Shown: positions 1 to 9,233 of the stretch, piece after piece
Layout of the letters: every line of letters starts with the position of its first letter
How positions within the stretch are numbered: position 1 is the stretch's first letter
Assembly (NCBI RefSeq): GCF_003480435.1
Contig: NZ_QUJB01000003.1
Location: 80,794 to 144,793 of the forward strand
Origin: Clostridium sp. AM30-24
Lineage (GTDB): Bacteria > Bacillota > Clostridia > Lachnospirales > Lachnospiraceae
DNA length: 64,000 nucleotides
Direction of reading: 5' to 3'
The notes under the pieces: generated by a model
What the model was told of the DNA's origin: nothing
The model's database searches: none
Seen by the model: only the letters and a program-made list of their open reading frames with translations
Position numbers and translations under genes: made by a program

Positions 1-2
1 TC

Positions 3-905
3 AACATGATGCCGGTATATTTCCAGAACGTATATGACTGGCTGACAGATTTCTTTGTGAACAATCCGCCGGTAGAGCAGGCGATCTTAAATATTTACGA
101 GCAGTCTGCCCAGTATTTCCAGAGCTGGATGGAGACAGACCTGATGTCAAATCTCTCCAATTTCCAGAACTTCCAGAATATTGAGAAGATCCTTGGAGGT
201 GTGTCCAGCGGAGTCATGAACGTGATCACGCTGACAAAAAACATGCTGATCGGATTGATCGTCATGATCTATCTGTTAAATATCAAGGAATCTCTTTCGG
301 CGCAGGGGAAGAAGTTTATCTATTCCGTTCTTCCGCTGAAATCGGCCAATATCGTTGTGGCTGAATTTCAGTTTATTAAAAAGGCGTTTTCCGGCTTTAT
401 TATCGGAAAACTGATCGATTCCCTGATCATCGGAATCCTCTGCTTTATCCTGATGCATCTGTTCAAGCTGCCGTATGAGCTGCTGATCAGCGTGATCATC
501 GGAGTAACAAATGTGATTCCGTTCTTCGGACCGTTTATCGGTGCAATTCCGTGCGCGATCCTCGTATTTTTGATCAGTCCGAAGCAGTGTCTGTATTTTA
601 TTGGCCTGATTCTTGTACTTCAGCAGTTCGATGGAAATATCTTAGGACCGAAGATCCTTGGAAATTCCACAGGTGTTTCGAGCTTTGGCGTCCTGTTTTC
701 GATCCTGCTGTTCGGAGGATTGTATGGGTTTGTGGGAATGATCATCGCGGTTCCGCTGATGGCGGTCATTATCCACATTTATAATCAGATTCAGGACCAT
801 TTTCTGGCAAAGAAAAATCTGAGCAGTAAAGAAGAAGATTATGTGAATCTGGATCGGATCGACGAGCAGAGCGGCAAATATGAAAAACATAAGGATGTAC
901 AATAG
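3..905 (+). CDS. AI-2E family transporter (PerM/YtvI-like), 5'-truncated by window edge
   Basis: This is the C-terminal part of a polytopic membrane protein of the AI-2E/PerM family, a group of putative permeases, some of which export small molecules or act as Na+/H+ antiporters. The reading frame is open to the left edge, so the true start lies outside the window; the first visible Met codon (6) is probably internal. Several hydrophobic segments are visible, including one around window residues 78-92 and a run of membrane segments from about residue 130 to 260. The family-typical stretch with GVTNVIPFFGPFIGAIP followed by QQFDGNILGPKILG is present. A charged cytoplasmic tail follows (KKNLSSKEEDYVNLDRIDEQ). 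The next gene starts 23 bp downstream, so the two may be co-transcribed. The substrate cannot be told from sequence. Confidence 0.85.
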   Translation, partial: NMMPVYFQNVYDWLTDFFVNNPPVEQAILNIYEQSAQYFQSWMETDLMSNLSNFQNFQNIEKILGGVSSGVMNVITLTKNMLIGLIVMIYLLNIKESLSAQGKKFIYSVLPLKSANIVVAEFQFIKKAFSGFIIGKLIDSLIIGILCFILMHLFKLPYELLISVIIGVTNVIPFFGPFIGAIPCAILVFLISPKQCLYFIGLILVLQQFDGNILGPKILGNSTGVSSFGVLFSILLFGGLYGFVGMIIAVPLMAVIIHIYNQIQDHFLAKKNLSSKEEDYVNLDRIDEQSGKYEKHKDVQ

Positions 906-928
906 CTGTTCTGATCGGGAAAGGAACT

Positions 929-3229
929 ATGAACGAGAGAAGGAAACTGATAAACTGGGTTGCGGGCGTCACAACTTTTATTGTGGCGCTGCTGATCGTG
1001 ATCGTACTTCTGGATACAAAGCAGGACGGAGTCTCCCTGGCAGCAGCGTCCCGGACTGTGGCACTGACTCTGGAATCGGGAAACAGTATTCTTGAAAACG
1101 CGCCGGAGACCTCCAACTTTTCGGAAGAGTTCTCGGATCAGTGGTATGTGAAGTATATGGACTATCTGTATGGTCAGGGTTATCTTGACAGCAGCATAGT
1201 TCGGGCGGACGAAAAGAGTGCCACGTCCGCAGTTACATATGCGGTCCTTGCGGGCTGGGCGAAGAAGGCATCGGAAGAAGGAAACGGGGAGACGGATGCG
1301 CTCCTTTCCTACACAGATGCCGGTGACAAGGCGAAGAAGGCGGTATCCAGTGAGAATTTCTGGAAGTTTTACGACGCATTCCGGGCAGCCGTGGATCCAG
1401 ACGGAGATGTGGCCGAGGTGGAGACAGACCTCTACGGCACACCGGACAATGTGGACGGCGCTCCGGCCTGGACGGCCTACACGAGGGACGGGAGTTTTCA
1501 ATTTGAGGGGCTTTACCTCGACGGATATATCGACCGGAAGATCCGTTTTCTGGCGAGAGATGATGAGATCCTGAAAGTTGAGGGAATGGTCTCAGATGAG
1601 ATCGTCTATGAGAATGCGTGGATCTCGGGATTTTCCGGGAAGACGGTAACTGTATTTATCGGAAACATCCAGAGAGAATTTCCGGTAAAGGGAGTCTTGA
1701 AGGATGAGAGTGAGATCTCCGGCCAGATCGGGGATCTGTATTTAAAGAGCGGGAATCCGAAGCGTCTTGTGTTAAAGAAAGAGAAGATCACAGGAACGGT
1801 CCTCGCGGTCCGCGATACGGAGATTGAGATCGACGGCTACGGCAGTGTGCCGTTGGCGGATCAGTTTAAGATCTACCGCACTTACGGTGTTCTGAGGGAA
1901 CAGCAGAAGAAGGATATTCTCGTCGGCTACCATATGCAGGAATTTGTGGTTGCAGACGGAAAGATCTGCGCAGCCCTCACAACGGAAAAACCGGATATTG
2001 ACGCGATCCGCGTGCTGCTTATGACAAATGGATTTAAGTCCCTGTTTCACAGTGAGATCACGCTGTCCTGCGATTCCATGGCAGTCTTAGAGTATGGAGA
2101 TGAGAAGGACGCAAAGACGGAATCCATTGCGGCAGGGGAGACAGTGACGATAAAACCCGGGGATTCCAGACTTGCGGACGGACGTCTCACATTCCGTTCT
2201 GCCAATGAGGGCGGAATGATCACCGTGCACAGTTTGAGCCGTGCTCAGGGAACTCCTGTTTATCCGGGACATATGGAGATTACGGAGGAGAATGACGGTC
2301 TGCTTCTCTTAAATGAGGTGGATCTGGAGGAATATTTAAAACGCGTAACACCGAGTGAGATGCCGCCGACTTACGAACTGGAGGCATTAAAGGCTCAGGC
2401 GATTTGTGCGAGAACTTACGCATGGCACCAGATTCAGGGAAACTCTTACTCTACCTACGGTGCCCATGTGGATGACAGCACAAATTTTCAGGTTTACAAC
2501 AATACGCTGACTTATGATTCTACGGATGCCGCAGTGAATGAGACATTCGGACAGCTTCTGGAATACAACGGGGATCCGATCGAGGCATTCTATTATTCCA
2601 CATCCGACGGACATGGAACCGACGGAAGCGTGTGGGGAGCGGATGCGTCCGGTACGCCGTACCTCAGAGCTGTCACGATCAACGATAAGGCGAAAAAGAT
2701 GGATCTGACATCTAATGAGGCGTTTGAGAATTTTATCAAGGATGAAAATACGGATGCCTATGACTCTGATTTCCCGATGTTTCGTTGGAACACGAAGACC
2801 ACAAGCACGATCCTGGACGAAAAGATCGGTGGAGTCGGCAGAATCACGGGACTGACGATCACCTCAAGAGGAGCCGGTGGATACGCAAAGACCCTGAAAG
2901 TCGTTGGAACGGAAGGCTCCAAGACATTTTCGGGACAGAGCCGGATCCGCAGCATTCTCGGAAATGCGTCGCTTGTATACAACAGAAAGGACGGATCCAC
3001 ATCCACGGGATGGGATACGCTTCCAAGTGGTTTCATCTATATCGAAAATAATGGAACAGATGAAAATCAGGTGACGACCTTCACGATTTATGGAGGCGGT
3101 TTCGGACATGGTGTCGGTATGAGCCAGAACGGTGCTCAGGGCATGGCGAAGCAGGGAAAGACCTGTCAGGAGATTTTGAAGTTTTTCTATGATGGGTGCG
3201 GGCTGATGGATATCAGTGAAGTGAATTGA
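929..3229 (+). CDS. SpoIID/LytB domain membrane-anchored protein
   Basis: This 766-residue protein has one N-terminal membrane anchor (about residues 9-30) and a long extracytoplasmic part. The SpoIID/LytB domain fills the C-terminal third: the signature PSEMPPTYELEALKAQA lies near residues 473-490, with the Glu expected to be catalytic in SpoIID lytic transglycosylases, and the domain ends with GGGFGHGVGMSQNGAQGMA near the C-terminus. SpoIID proteins cleave glycan strands that lack stem peptides. The protein is about twice the length of B. subtilis SpoIID, and the region of roughly residues 40-400 is not recognised. The ATG at 929 follows AAAGGAAC. It is not next to spoIIQ, spoIIID or murAA, so it may be a vegetative or LytB-like paralogue rather than the engulfment SpoIID itself. 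A hairpin terminator follows. Confidence 0.85.
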   Translation: MNERRKLINWVAGVTTFIVALLIVIVLLDTKQDGVSLAAASRTVALTLESGNSILENAPETSNFSEEFSDQWYVKYMDYLYGQGYLDSSIVRADEKSATSAVTYAVLAGWAKKASEEGNGETDALLSYTDAGDKAKKAVSSENFWKFYDAFRAAVDPDGDVAEVETDLYGTPDNVDGAPAWTAYTRDGSFQFEGLYLDGYIDRKIRFLARDDEILKVEGMVSDEIVYENAWISGFSGKTVTVFIGNIQREFPVKGVLKDESEISGQIGDLYLKSGNPKRLVLKKEKITGTVLAVRDTEIEIDGYGSVPLADQFKIYRTYGVLREQQKKDILVGYHMQEFVVADGKICAALTTEKPDIDAIRVLLMTNGFKSLFHSEITLSCDSMAVLEYGDEKDAKTESIAAGETVTIKPGDSRLADGRLTFRSANEGGMITVHSLSRAQGTPVYPGHMEITEENDGLLLLNEVDLEEYLKRVTPSEMPPTYELEALKAQAICARTYAWHQIQGNSYSTYGAHVDDSTNFQVYNNTLTYDSTDAAVNETFGQLLEYNGDPIEAFYYSTSDGHGTDGSVWGADASGTPYLRAVTINDKAKKMDLTSNEAFENFIKDENTDAYDSDFPMFRWNTKTTSTILDEKIGGVGRITGLTITSRGAGGYAKTLKVVGTEGSKTFSGQSRIRSILGNASLVYNRKDGSTSTGWDTLPSGFIYIENNGTDENQVTTFTIYGGGFGHGVGMSQNGAQGMAKQGKTCQEILKFFYDGCGLMDISEVN

Positions 3230-3235
3230 GAAACA

Positions 3236-3282
3236 GGAAAAGGACCAGAAAGGCAGAAGTGCAGCCTTCCTGGTCCTTGTCA
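3236..3282 (+). terminator. Hairpin after the SpoIID-like gene
   Basis: The arms AAGGACCAGAAAGGC and GCCTTCCTGGTCCTT pair with one bulge around a short loop just after the stop codon. There is no long T-run on the right arm, so termination may rely on the second hairpin in the repeat that follows. Confidence 0.6.
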
Positions 3283-3284
3283 AT

Positions 3285-3364
3285 GATGCGCACTCGCGCG
3301 AAGATGTAGACTGTCACAAGCGACCGCGCGAGGCGCGAGAATGTGCCATGGCACATTCTTTTTT
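3285..3364 (+). repeat. Dispersed two-hairpin intergenic repeat, copy 1
   Basis: This is one of three near-identical ~75-80 bp elements in the window (others at 4880-4950 and 31911-31990), all in the same orientation. The first hairpin has outer arms CTCGCGCG/CGCGCGAG and an inner GTCAC-AA-GCGAC stem, with one mismatch in this copy. The second hairpin is AGAATGTGCC-AT-GGCACATTCT followed by T6, which is a typical intrinsic terminator. The T-run overlaps the stop codon of the convergent phosphofructokinase gene. Confidence 0.85.
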
Positions 3365-4577
3365 ACTTTCTGTACAGATATTTCGGTACACCGTTTTCCA
3401 TCACACGCGTTGGCTCGCCCTGAATCAGCGGGAGAGCGTAGGCTAAGAAGTCATCGGTGATGTCGTTTCCGGAAGCGCTGATCCATTCCTTCGGAAATTT
3501 CTTCTCCTGATTACAGATGAGGCTCACATCCTCCGTAGAGCAGTGCATCGTGTAGGGAACATTGGAGTCACGCTTGAAGGCGATCATTTTCTTTGTCTCC
3601 CCGGCGAGAGCTGCCTTCACGCCCGCGGCACCTGCCATAGCGGATTCTTCGATATCCGTCTCAGATACCATCATGCCGCTGCAGCGCTGGTTGACGTTTA
3701 ACTCGATGGAGCGGACTTTTACGCCGAACTTATCGCGGACAAAGCTCTCTAAGATCTCACCGCATCCGGTGAGCATCTTGTGACCGAAGGAGTCAAGCTT
3801 TGCGGCATCAGAGTACTCACAGATAAAGGTTCCGCCCTCATCGGCGATTCCCTCGGAGACGCAGACAACGAGGTTCGGGGACTTTTTGAAAGCCGCGTCG
3901 AGATCCTTGTAGAACTGTTCTAAAGAGAATGGTGTTTCCGGAAGGTAGATCAGGCATGGGTTGTCGCCCTCATATTTTCTTGCAAGCTTTGAGGCCGCTG
4001 TGAGCCATCCGGCATGGCGTCCCATGATCTCGACGATGGTGACAGATCTCTGCTGATAGACAGAGGCATCAAGAACGATCTCGCGGACAGTGGAAGCAAC
4101 ATATTTTGCAGCGCTTCCGAATCCGGGGGTGTGGTCAGTGAGGACAAGGTCGTTATCGATCGTTTTTGGAATCCCGATGAATTTCACATCGCTTCCGATT
4201 TTTTCCGCGTAGCGGGAGAGCTTGTCCACGGTATCCATGGAGTCATTTCCGCCCACGTAGAGAAAGTAACCGATGTTCATCTCGCGGAAGTTGTCAAAGA
4301 TCGCCGGATAAACTTCGCTTTCTAAATCAGCCGGGAGTTTATAACGGCAGGAGCCGAGATAAGCGGCCGGAGTGAGTTTTAGGAGTTCCAGTTCTTCTTC
4401 AGAAAGATCCGTGGAGAGGTCCATCACATGGTCCGCGAGGAAGCCTTCGATCCCGTTGATCATTCCAAGAACATGTCCGTCTGTGCCGGATTCCCGGAAT
4501 GCTTTTACTGCGCCGTAAAGACTCGCGTTGATAACGGCGGTCGGTCCGCCGGACTGTCCGATTACAAGATTTTTCAT
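3363..4577 (-). CDS. pfp: Pyrophosphate-dependent 6-phosphofructokinase
   Basis: This 404-residue PfkA-family enzyme phosphorylates fructose 6-phosphate to the 1,6-bisphosphate, reversibly and probably with pyrophosphate. Visible motifs are GQSGGPTAVINASL (residues 7-20), GGNDSMDTV (109-117), PKTIDND (137-143) and MGRHAGWL. The Asp in GGNDS, where ATP enzymes have Gly, and the Lys of PKTIDND, where ATP enzymes have Gly, are the known determinants of PPi use, so PPi rather than ATP is expected. The ATG at 4577 is chosen over an in-frame start 39 bp further upstream because GGAG sits 6 nt before it and the family N-terminus begins there. A good promoter lies upstream on the minus strand. The gene stands alone between divergent and convergent neighbours. 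Confidence 0.93.
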   Translation of the reverse strand: MKNLVIGQSGGPTAVINASLYGAVKAFRESGTDGHVLGMINGIEGFLADHVMDLSTDLSEEELELLKLTPAAYLGSCRYKLPADLESEVYPAIFDNFREMNIGYFLYVGGNDSMDTVDKLSRYAEKIGSDVKFIGIPKTIDNDLVLTDHTPGFGSAAKYVASTVREIVLDASVYQQRSVTIVEIMGRHAGWLTAASKLARKYEGDNPCLIYLPETPFSLEQFYKDLDAAFKKSPNLVVCVSEGIADEGGTFICEYSDAAKLDSFGHKMLTGCGEILESFVRDKFGVKVRSIELNVNQRCSGMMVSETDIEESAMAGAAGVKAALAGETKKMIAFKRDSNVPYTMHCSTEDVSLICNQEKKFPKEWISASGNDITDDFLAYALPLIQGEPTRVMENGVPKYLYRK

Positions 4578-4700
4578 AAGATTCTCCAATCTGAATAGAT
4601 TTACGCCGGCTGTCATGAAACTTCATGGCAGGTACCGCCGCAGTTTATTATTCCGCCGGAGTCTTCCGAACGGAAAAAACCAAAAATTTTGCACACAGAT

Positions 4701-4729
4701 ATTATAAAAAAAGGAAAAAGGAAAATCAA
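4701..4729 (-). promoter_or_regulatory. Sigma-A-type promoter for pfp
   Basis: On the minus strand, TTGATT (4729-4724) and TATAAT (4706-4701) are separated by 17 bp. The start codon lies about 120 bp downstream, leaving a leader with no recognised structure. Confidence 0.65.
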
Positions 4730-4831
4730 TCATCTTTTTTTATCCAAGGGCCATGTATAAAAATAAAAAAACAGGCAATCCTATGATCAGTACCAAAGAA
4801 AAAGATTAATACTTATCCTCCCCTTTTTAAT

Positions 4832-4876
4832 ACCCTGTTCGCTGACCTTATAGAGGCGGCGGGTGGGGTATTTTTT
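4832..4876 (+). terminator. Weak hairpin with T-run in the pfp-oleate hydratase gap
   Basis: AATACCC and GGGTATT flank about 30 bases and are followed by a T-run. No gene is seen upstream on this strand for about 1.6 kb, so it may be the remnant of a lost transcription unit or a leader structure. Nothing coding is seen in the rest of the 4578-5071 gap apart from the promoter and repeat listed here. Confidence 0.4.
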
Positions 4877-4879
4877 GTG

Positions 4880-4950
4880 TACTCGCGCGAAGATGTAGAT
4901 TGTCGCAAGCGACCGCGCGAGGCGCAGGAATGCGCCAAGGTACATTCTTA
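4880..4950 (+). repeat. Dispersed two-hairpin intergenic repeat, copy 2
   Basis: The first hairpin is intact, with outer arms CTCGCGCG/CGCGCGAG and a perfect inner GTCGC-AA-GCGAC. The second, terminator-like hairpin is degraded: GGAATGCGCC-AA-GGTACATTC with no T6 run. It lies upstream of the oleate hydratase gene in the same orientation, so here it cannot be a simple gene-end terminator. Confidence 0.8.
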
Positions 4951-5071
4951 TTTACAAGGAAAGGCTTGACAAAGCCTGCGGAAAGGATTACTATCAGAAA
5001 TAGCAATATGGTTATTAAAACTACATGATATAGAAAAAAGAAACAAAATAAATAGGAAAGGAAACTGAAAA

Positions 5072-7042
5072 ATGAGCAAAAAAGGATGGAAAGCCGGAGC
5101 AGTGATAGCGGCGGGTGCCGGAATTACAGCAGTACTTGCAGCAAAGAAACGTGGAAAGCAGGAAAAGGATCAGACGAAAAAAACTTCCCATGGGAACAGA
5201 TCCGATTACCGCAACACAGAGCTCGGAAAGCATGATAAGAACAGCAAGGGAATCTACTATACAAACGGAAATTATGAGGCATTTGCCCGCCCGGAAAAAC
5301 CGGCCGGGATCGATGAGAAATCTGCATATCTTGTAGGAAGCGGTCTTGCGTCTCTGGCAGCAGCGTGCTTTCTTGTCCGTGACGCCCAGATGCCGGGAAA
5401 GAATATCCATATTTTAGAGGCTATGGATATAGCCGGCGGTGCCTGTGACGGAATCGATGATCCGACAAGAGGATATGTGATGCGCGGCGGCCGTGAGATG
5501 GAGGATCATTTTGAGTGCCTATGGGATCTCTTCCACAGTATCCCGTCTCTGGAGGTTCCGGGTGCGTCCGTTCTCGATGAGTATTACTGGTTAAACAAGC
5601 ATGATCCAAACTATTCCCTCTGCCGTGCCACAGAGCATCGCGGTGAGGATGCCCACACGGACGGGAAGTTCGGTTTGAGCCAGAAAGGCAGCATGGAGAT
5701 CATGAAGCTGTTCTTTACAAGGGATGAGGACCTCTACGACAAGAGTATCGAGGATATCTTTGACGATGAGGTATTTGGCTCTGAGTTCTGGCTCTACTGG
5801 AGAACTATGTTCGCCTTTGAAAACTGGCACAGCGCACTGGAGATGAAACGGTATTTCCAGCGATTCATCCATCATATCGGCGGACTTCCGGATTTTTCTG
5901 CCCTGAAATTCACACGCTATAACCAGTACGAATCCCTGATCCTTCCGATGCAGAAATATCTGGAGGCAGCGGGAGTAGAATTTAAGTTCGGCACGGAGGT
6001 CACAAATGTCCGTTTCGAGATCAAAGACGGTAAGAAGACGGCCCGCGCCATTGAGTGCTGCACGAAGAACGGGGACACGGAGATTCCATTGACAGAAAAG
6101 GATCTTGTGTTCATCACAAACGGAAGCTGTACGGAGGGAACGATCTACGGTGACCAGAACCATGCACCGGTGGACGATGCGGAAGTGAGAAGCAGCGGGT
6201 GCTGGAGCCTCTGGAAAAAAATTGCGGCGCAGGATCCGTCCTTCGGTCATCCGGAGAAGTTCTGCTCTGATATTGAAAAGACAAACTGGGAGTCCGCGAC
6301 GGTGACCACAGCAAATGAGGAGATCATCGATCAGATCAAAAAGATCTGCAAGCGTGATCCAAGAACCGGAAAAGTCGTCACCGGCGGTATCGTGAGCTGC
6401 CGCGATTCCAGATGGCTCTTAAGCTGGACCATCAACCGTCAGGGACAGTTCAAGAATCAGAAAAAAGAGGAGATCTGCGTGTGGGTATACAGCCTGTTCA
6501 CAGATGTCCCGGGTGACTATGTGAAGAAGCCGATGAAGGAGTGTACCGGTAAGGAGATCACTGCTGAGTGGCTTTATCATCTCGGAATCCCGGTGGAGGA
6601 CATCGAGAGACTGTCAGGAGAAGAGTGCAACTGCACACCGACCATGATGCCGTATATCACCGCATTCTTTATGCCGAGGTCTGCCGGAGACCGCCCGGAT
6701 GTGATTCCGGACGGTTCTGTAAATGCCGCTTTCCTTGGACAGTTTGCGGAGACTCCGAGAGATACGATCTTCACTACAGAGTATTCTGTCCGTACCGCCA
6801 TGGAAGCAGTATACGGACTCTGTGGAGTGGACCGCGGTGTGCCGGAGGTATGGGGCAGTGTCTATGATGTGAGAGAGCTCTTAGACAGCACGGTGAAGCT
6901 CATGGACGGAAAGTCCCCGCTTGAGATGAAGCTTCCGATGCCGTTTGAGATGTTGAAAAAGCCGCTGCTCAGAAAGATCGATAAGACGATCGTTGGAAAA
7001 CTTCTGCGTGATCACGACGTTTTGAAAGATTGGATGCTGTAG
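5072..7042 (+). CDS. ohyA: Oleate hydratase (myosin-cross-reactive antigen family)
   Basis: The product is a 656-residue FAD-dependent fatty acid double-bond hydratase that would convert oleate to 10-hydroxystearate, a route used by gut bacteria to detoxify or modify unsaturated fatty acids. The dinucleotide-binding stretch YLVGSGLASLAAACFL is at about residues 86-101, and the RGGREMEDHFECLWDLF segment carrying the family's active-site Glu follows at about 138-154. Unusually, the protein begins with a basic residue cluster, a hydrophobic Ala/Gly-rich helix (about residues 8-24, GAVIAAGAGITAVLAAKK) and a polar linker before the usual N-terminus. This could be a membrane anchor. The ATG at 5072 follows AGGAAAGGAAACTGAAAA. 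The gene is monocistronic, with a clear terminator behind it. Confidence 0.93.
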   Translation: MSKKGWKAGAVIAAGAGITAVLAAKKRGKQEKDQTKKTSHGNRSDYRNTELGKHDKNSKGIYYTNGNYEAFARPEKPAGIDEKSAYLVGSGLASLAAACFLVRDAQMPGKNIHILEAMDIAGGACDGIDDPTRGYVMRGGREMEDHFECLWDLFHSIPSLEVPGASVLDEYYWLNKHDPNYSLCRATEHRGEDAHTDGKFGLSQKGSMEIMKLFFTRDEDLYDKSIEDIFDDEVFGSEFWLYWRTMFAFENWHSALEMKRYFQRFIHHIGGLPDFSALKFTRYNQYESLILPMQKYLEAAGVEFKFGTEVTNVRFEIKDGKKTARAIECCTKNGDTEIPLTEKDLVFITNGSCTEGTIYGDQNHAPVDDAEVRSSGCWSLWKKIAAQDPSFGHPEKFCSDIEKTNWESATVTTANEEIIDQIKKICKRDPRTGKVVTGGIVSCRDSRWLLSWTINRQGQFKNQKKEEICVWVYSLFTDVPGDYVKKPMKECTGKEITAEWLYHLGIPVEDIERLSGEECNCTPTMMPYITAFFMPRSAGDRPDVIPDGSVNAAFLGQFAETPRDTIFTTEYSVRTAMEAVYGLCGVDRGVPEVWGSVYDVRELLDSTVKLMDGKSPLEMKLPMPFEMLKKPLLRKIDKTIVGKLLRDHDVLKDWML

Positions 7043-7084
7043 AGGCGCGGCGCGCAGATAAAATAGATATATGAGAATATAATG

Positions 7085-7126
7085 AAAATGCCGGAAATGG
7101 GGAACTGCCTGTTTCCGGCATTTTTA
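7085..7126 (+). terminator. Intrinsic terminator of ohyA
   Basis: AAATGCCGGAAA and TTTCCGGCATTT form a perfect 12-bp stem with a 14-base loop, ending in a T-run. The remaining gap to 7378 holds a small CCGCATGTATGCGG palindrome near 7318 and no recognised gene. Confidence 0.85.
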
Positions 7127-7378
7127 TGCCCAAATATGCCGAAATTTTTGCGAACAGGGGAGATCCGCTGTACGTTCTGTTTTTTCCGCTTTGTTTTAAG
7201 AATTCGTAAGGGAAAAGAAATGGATTCCCCGAAGCATCTGCGGTAAGATAAGGTTATAAAAAGAAATAGTCCTGATACAGGAAAATTCCGGCTGCAAAGG
7301 GAAACAGAACGTGAATGCCGCATGTATGCGGTAAATAAAATCGAACGGTTATAAAAATTGATAAAGGAAGGGAAAAGT

Positions 7379-9016
7379 ATGAGAAAATATGGATTATATC
7401 TTCTGATCGCAGTGAGTCTCATGACCAGCTGCCAGAAAAAAGATACAGTGACGGTGGATACAGCGGCGGAGACGACACAGGAGAGCAGTGAGACTGGATC
7501 CACAGCGGAACGTGAGCCGGAGAGTACGGTGGAGAGCATGTCGGGCACTGATCAGAACAGGAATATGGACGCGGATGCCCAGACGGACCGCTTCGCCCTG
7601 ATCCCTATCGCAGTAAGCGGGGAATATGACGGGGAATGGGATGACACAGACCAGACTCCGATCATCACATCGCGCTGCGACAAGGTCTATGTACAGGGGG
7701 ACGGATATGACGCGCTGAAGCAGTCGCTCATTTCCCTGAATAAAAACCTGGTCAGCCAGAATAAAGAGGAGTATGCCTCCTATAAAAAAGAAGCTGAGGA
7801 TATGCGGAACAATTACCCGGATATGAAGCAGTCATATGTCTTCAATTATGAATTTAATCCGGTCCGCTTCGACCATACGGTCGTCAGTATGTACTGGCTG
7901 AAATATTATGATCTGGGAGGCGCGCATCCAAGCTCTGTGACGGAATACCACAATTTCGATACGCAGACGGGAAAAGAGCTGGAACTTTGCGATGTAGTAA
8001 AAGATCTTCCGGGATTCCGGAAATATGTGAAGGAGGAGCTTTCTGACCAGAAGGCGGAGAAAGGATTATTCGAAGATTATGAAACAACCGTGGACAGTCT
8101 GTTTGCGGGGACAGATGGATATGGGCTGCTGGAATGGTGCATCACGAAAACAGGTGTGCGCATTCATTTTGACCAGTATGTTATCGCCTCATATGCGGCA
8201 GGAGCTGTTGAAGTGGAGGTTCCGTTCGCCGGAAATGAAACGATGTTCCGGACAGACTATATAGGGAAAAATTCAGAAGGCTGGGCGAAAAAGACCAGTC
8301 CCTGGGAGACTGTGACGTATGAGAAGGGGGAAACCGATACGTCGGTGAGCTATCATTTTGATGATGCTGCGGACGGGTATGGCACGAGAAATATTACGAT
8401 CGAGCGGGAACAGGGCGGGAAGAAGGAAGAATTCACGATGGAACTCTATGGACAGCCTCAGGACGGCTGGATCGTCATGACGGATGACGGCCACCCATAT
8501 CTCTACACGGAGATCCAGAGCGAGAATGACTGGAGGACCATGGAAGTCTTTGACCTGAAGGGCGAAAAGATCCGTCATGTGGGTACATCGAATGACAGTC
8601 CTCATGGCGCCCTGTTAAATGATCCGGATGAGTTTTACCTTACCCGCAGGGTAGATGCTCTGGGTACATATGACGCTTACCGGAAATTCCATGTGGGTGA
8701 GAGCGGGATGCCGGTGGCAGAGAATGAGGTGTATACAAAAGTCAATATCTGCGACTCGAAGGAGGAAGAGACGGCTCTGGTATCCACGAGGGAGCTTCCG
8801 GTGACGGTCTTTGACGGGAACGGGAAAGAAGAAAAGCTTCCGGCCGGAACAAAGTATTATGTCCGGGCGACAGATCTGGAAAACTTTGTGGACATGGAGC
8901 TCTCCGATGGACGCAGATGCCGTCTGGCAGTGAAAAAGTCGGATAAAGGCTGGGGATTCGAGATCGACGGGGTGTATGAAGAGGATTGTTTTGAATTTAT
9001 CCCGTATGCTGGATAA
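7379..9016 (+). CDS. Predicted lipoprotein with RsiV/PdaC-type DUF3298 domain
   Basis: The 545-residue product has a type II signal peptide with the lipobox SLMTSC (Cys at about residue 18), then an acidic Thr/Ser/Glu-rich linker of about 60 residues. The segment around residues 155-295, including YWLKYYDLGGAHPSSVTEYHN and FDQYVIASYAAGAVEVEVPF, matches the pattern I know from DUF3298/DUF4163 domains in RsiV anti-sigma factors and PdaC; RsiV binds lysozyme. The C-terminal 250 residues are not recognised. The ATG at 7379 has GGAAGGG 6 nt upstream and is preferred over a TTG 21 bp earlier. No sigma factor gene is adjacent, so a role as an anti-sigma factor is not supported. An extracellular sensor or ligand-binding role is possible. 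Confidence 0.65.
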   Translation: MRKYGLYLLIAVSLMTSCQKKDTVTVDTAAETTQESSETGSTAEREPESTVESMSGTDQNRNMDADAQTDRFALIPIAVSGEYDGEWDDTDQTPIITSRCDKVYVQGDGYDALKQSLISLNKNLVSQNKEEYASYKKEAEDMRNNYPDMKQSYVFNYEFNPVRFDHTVVSMYWLKYYDLGGAHPSSVTEYHNFDTQTGKELELCDVVKDLPGFRKYVKEELSDQKAEKGLFEDYETTVDSLFAGTDGYGLLEWCITKTGVRIHFDQYVIASYAAGAVEVEVPFAGNETMFRTDYIGKNSEGWAKKTSPWETVTYEKGETDTSVSYHFDDAADGYGTRNITIEREQGGKKEEFTMELYGQPQDGWIVMTDDGHPYLYTEIQSENDWRTMEVFDLKGEKIRHVGTSNDSPHGALLNDPDEFYLTRRVDALGTYDAYRKFHVGESGMPVAENEVYTKVNICDSKEEETALVSTRELPVTVFDGNGKEEKLPAGTKYYVRATDLENFVDMELSDGRRCRLAVKKSDKGWGFEIDGVYEEDCFEFIPYAG

Positions 9017-9131
9017 AAAGAATGTGTCATGGTGAATTTCCACACCGAACGCGCTCACCTGCTGTGATCTGCATCTTTTCGCGAACACGCATTCAGGAAT
9101 GGGCGGAATCCGGGAAAAACGTCGAAATGCA

Positions 9132-9159
9132 TTGACAAAACATATCCTCATGTTAAAAT
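9132..9159 (+). promoter_or_regulatory. Sigma-A promoter of the transaldolase gene
   Basis: TTGACA (9132-9137) and TAAAAT (9154-9159) are spaced by 16 bp with a TG just before the -10 region. Transcription would start about 70 bp before the start codon. Confidence 0.75.
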
Positions 9160-9233
9160 GGACTTATATGACGATTTGTAGCTGTGAAAATACCAGGCAG
9201 TTACGATTATTTGAAATACAGGAGGGGGAACCA

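Noticed and set aside
839-1501. Open frame of 220 codons on the minus strand
   Set aside because: It lies opposite the SpoIID/LytB gene, has no ribosome site and reads as Cys/Arg-rich nonsense typical of an antisense shadow.
5591-6250. Open frame of 219 codons on the minus strand inside ohyA
   Set aside because: It is fully antisense to a clearly conserved enzyme and shows no domain.
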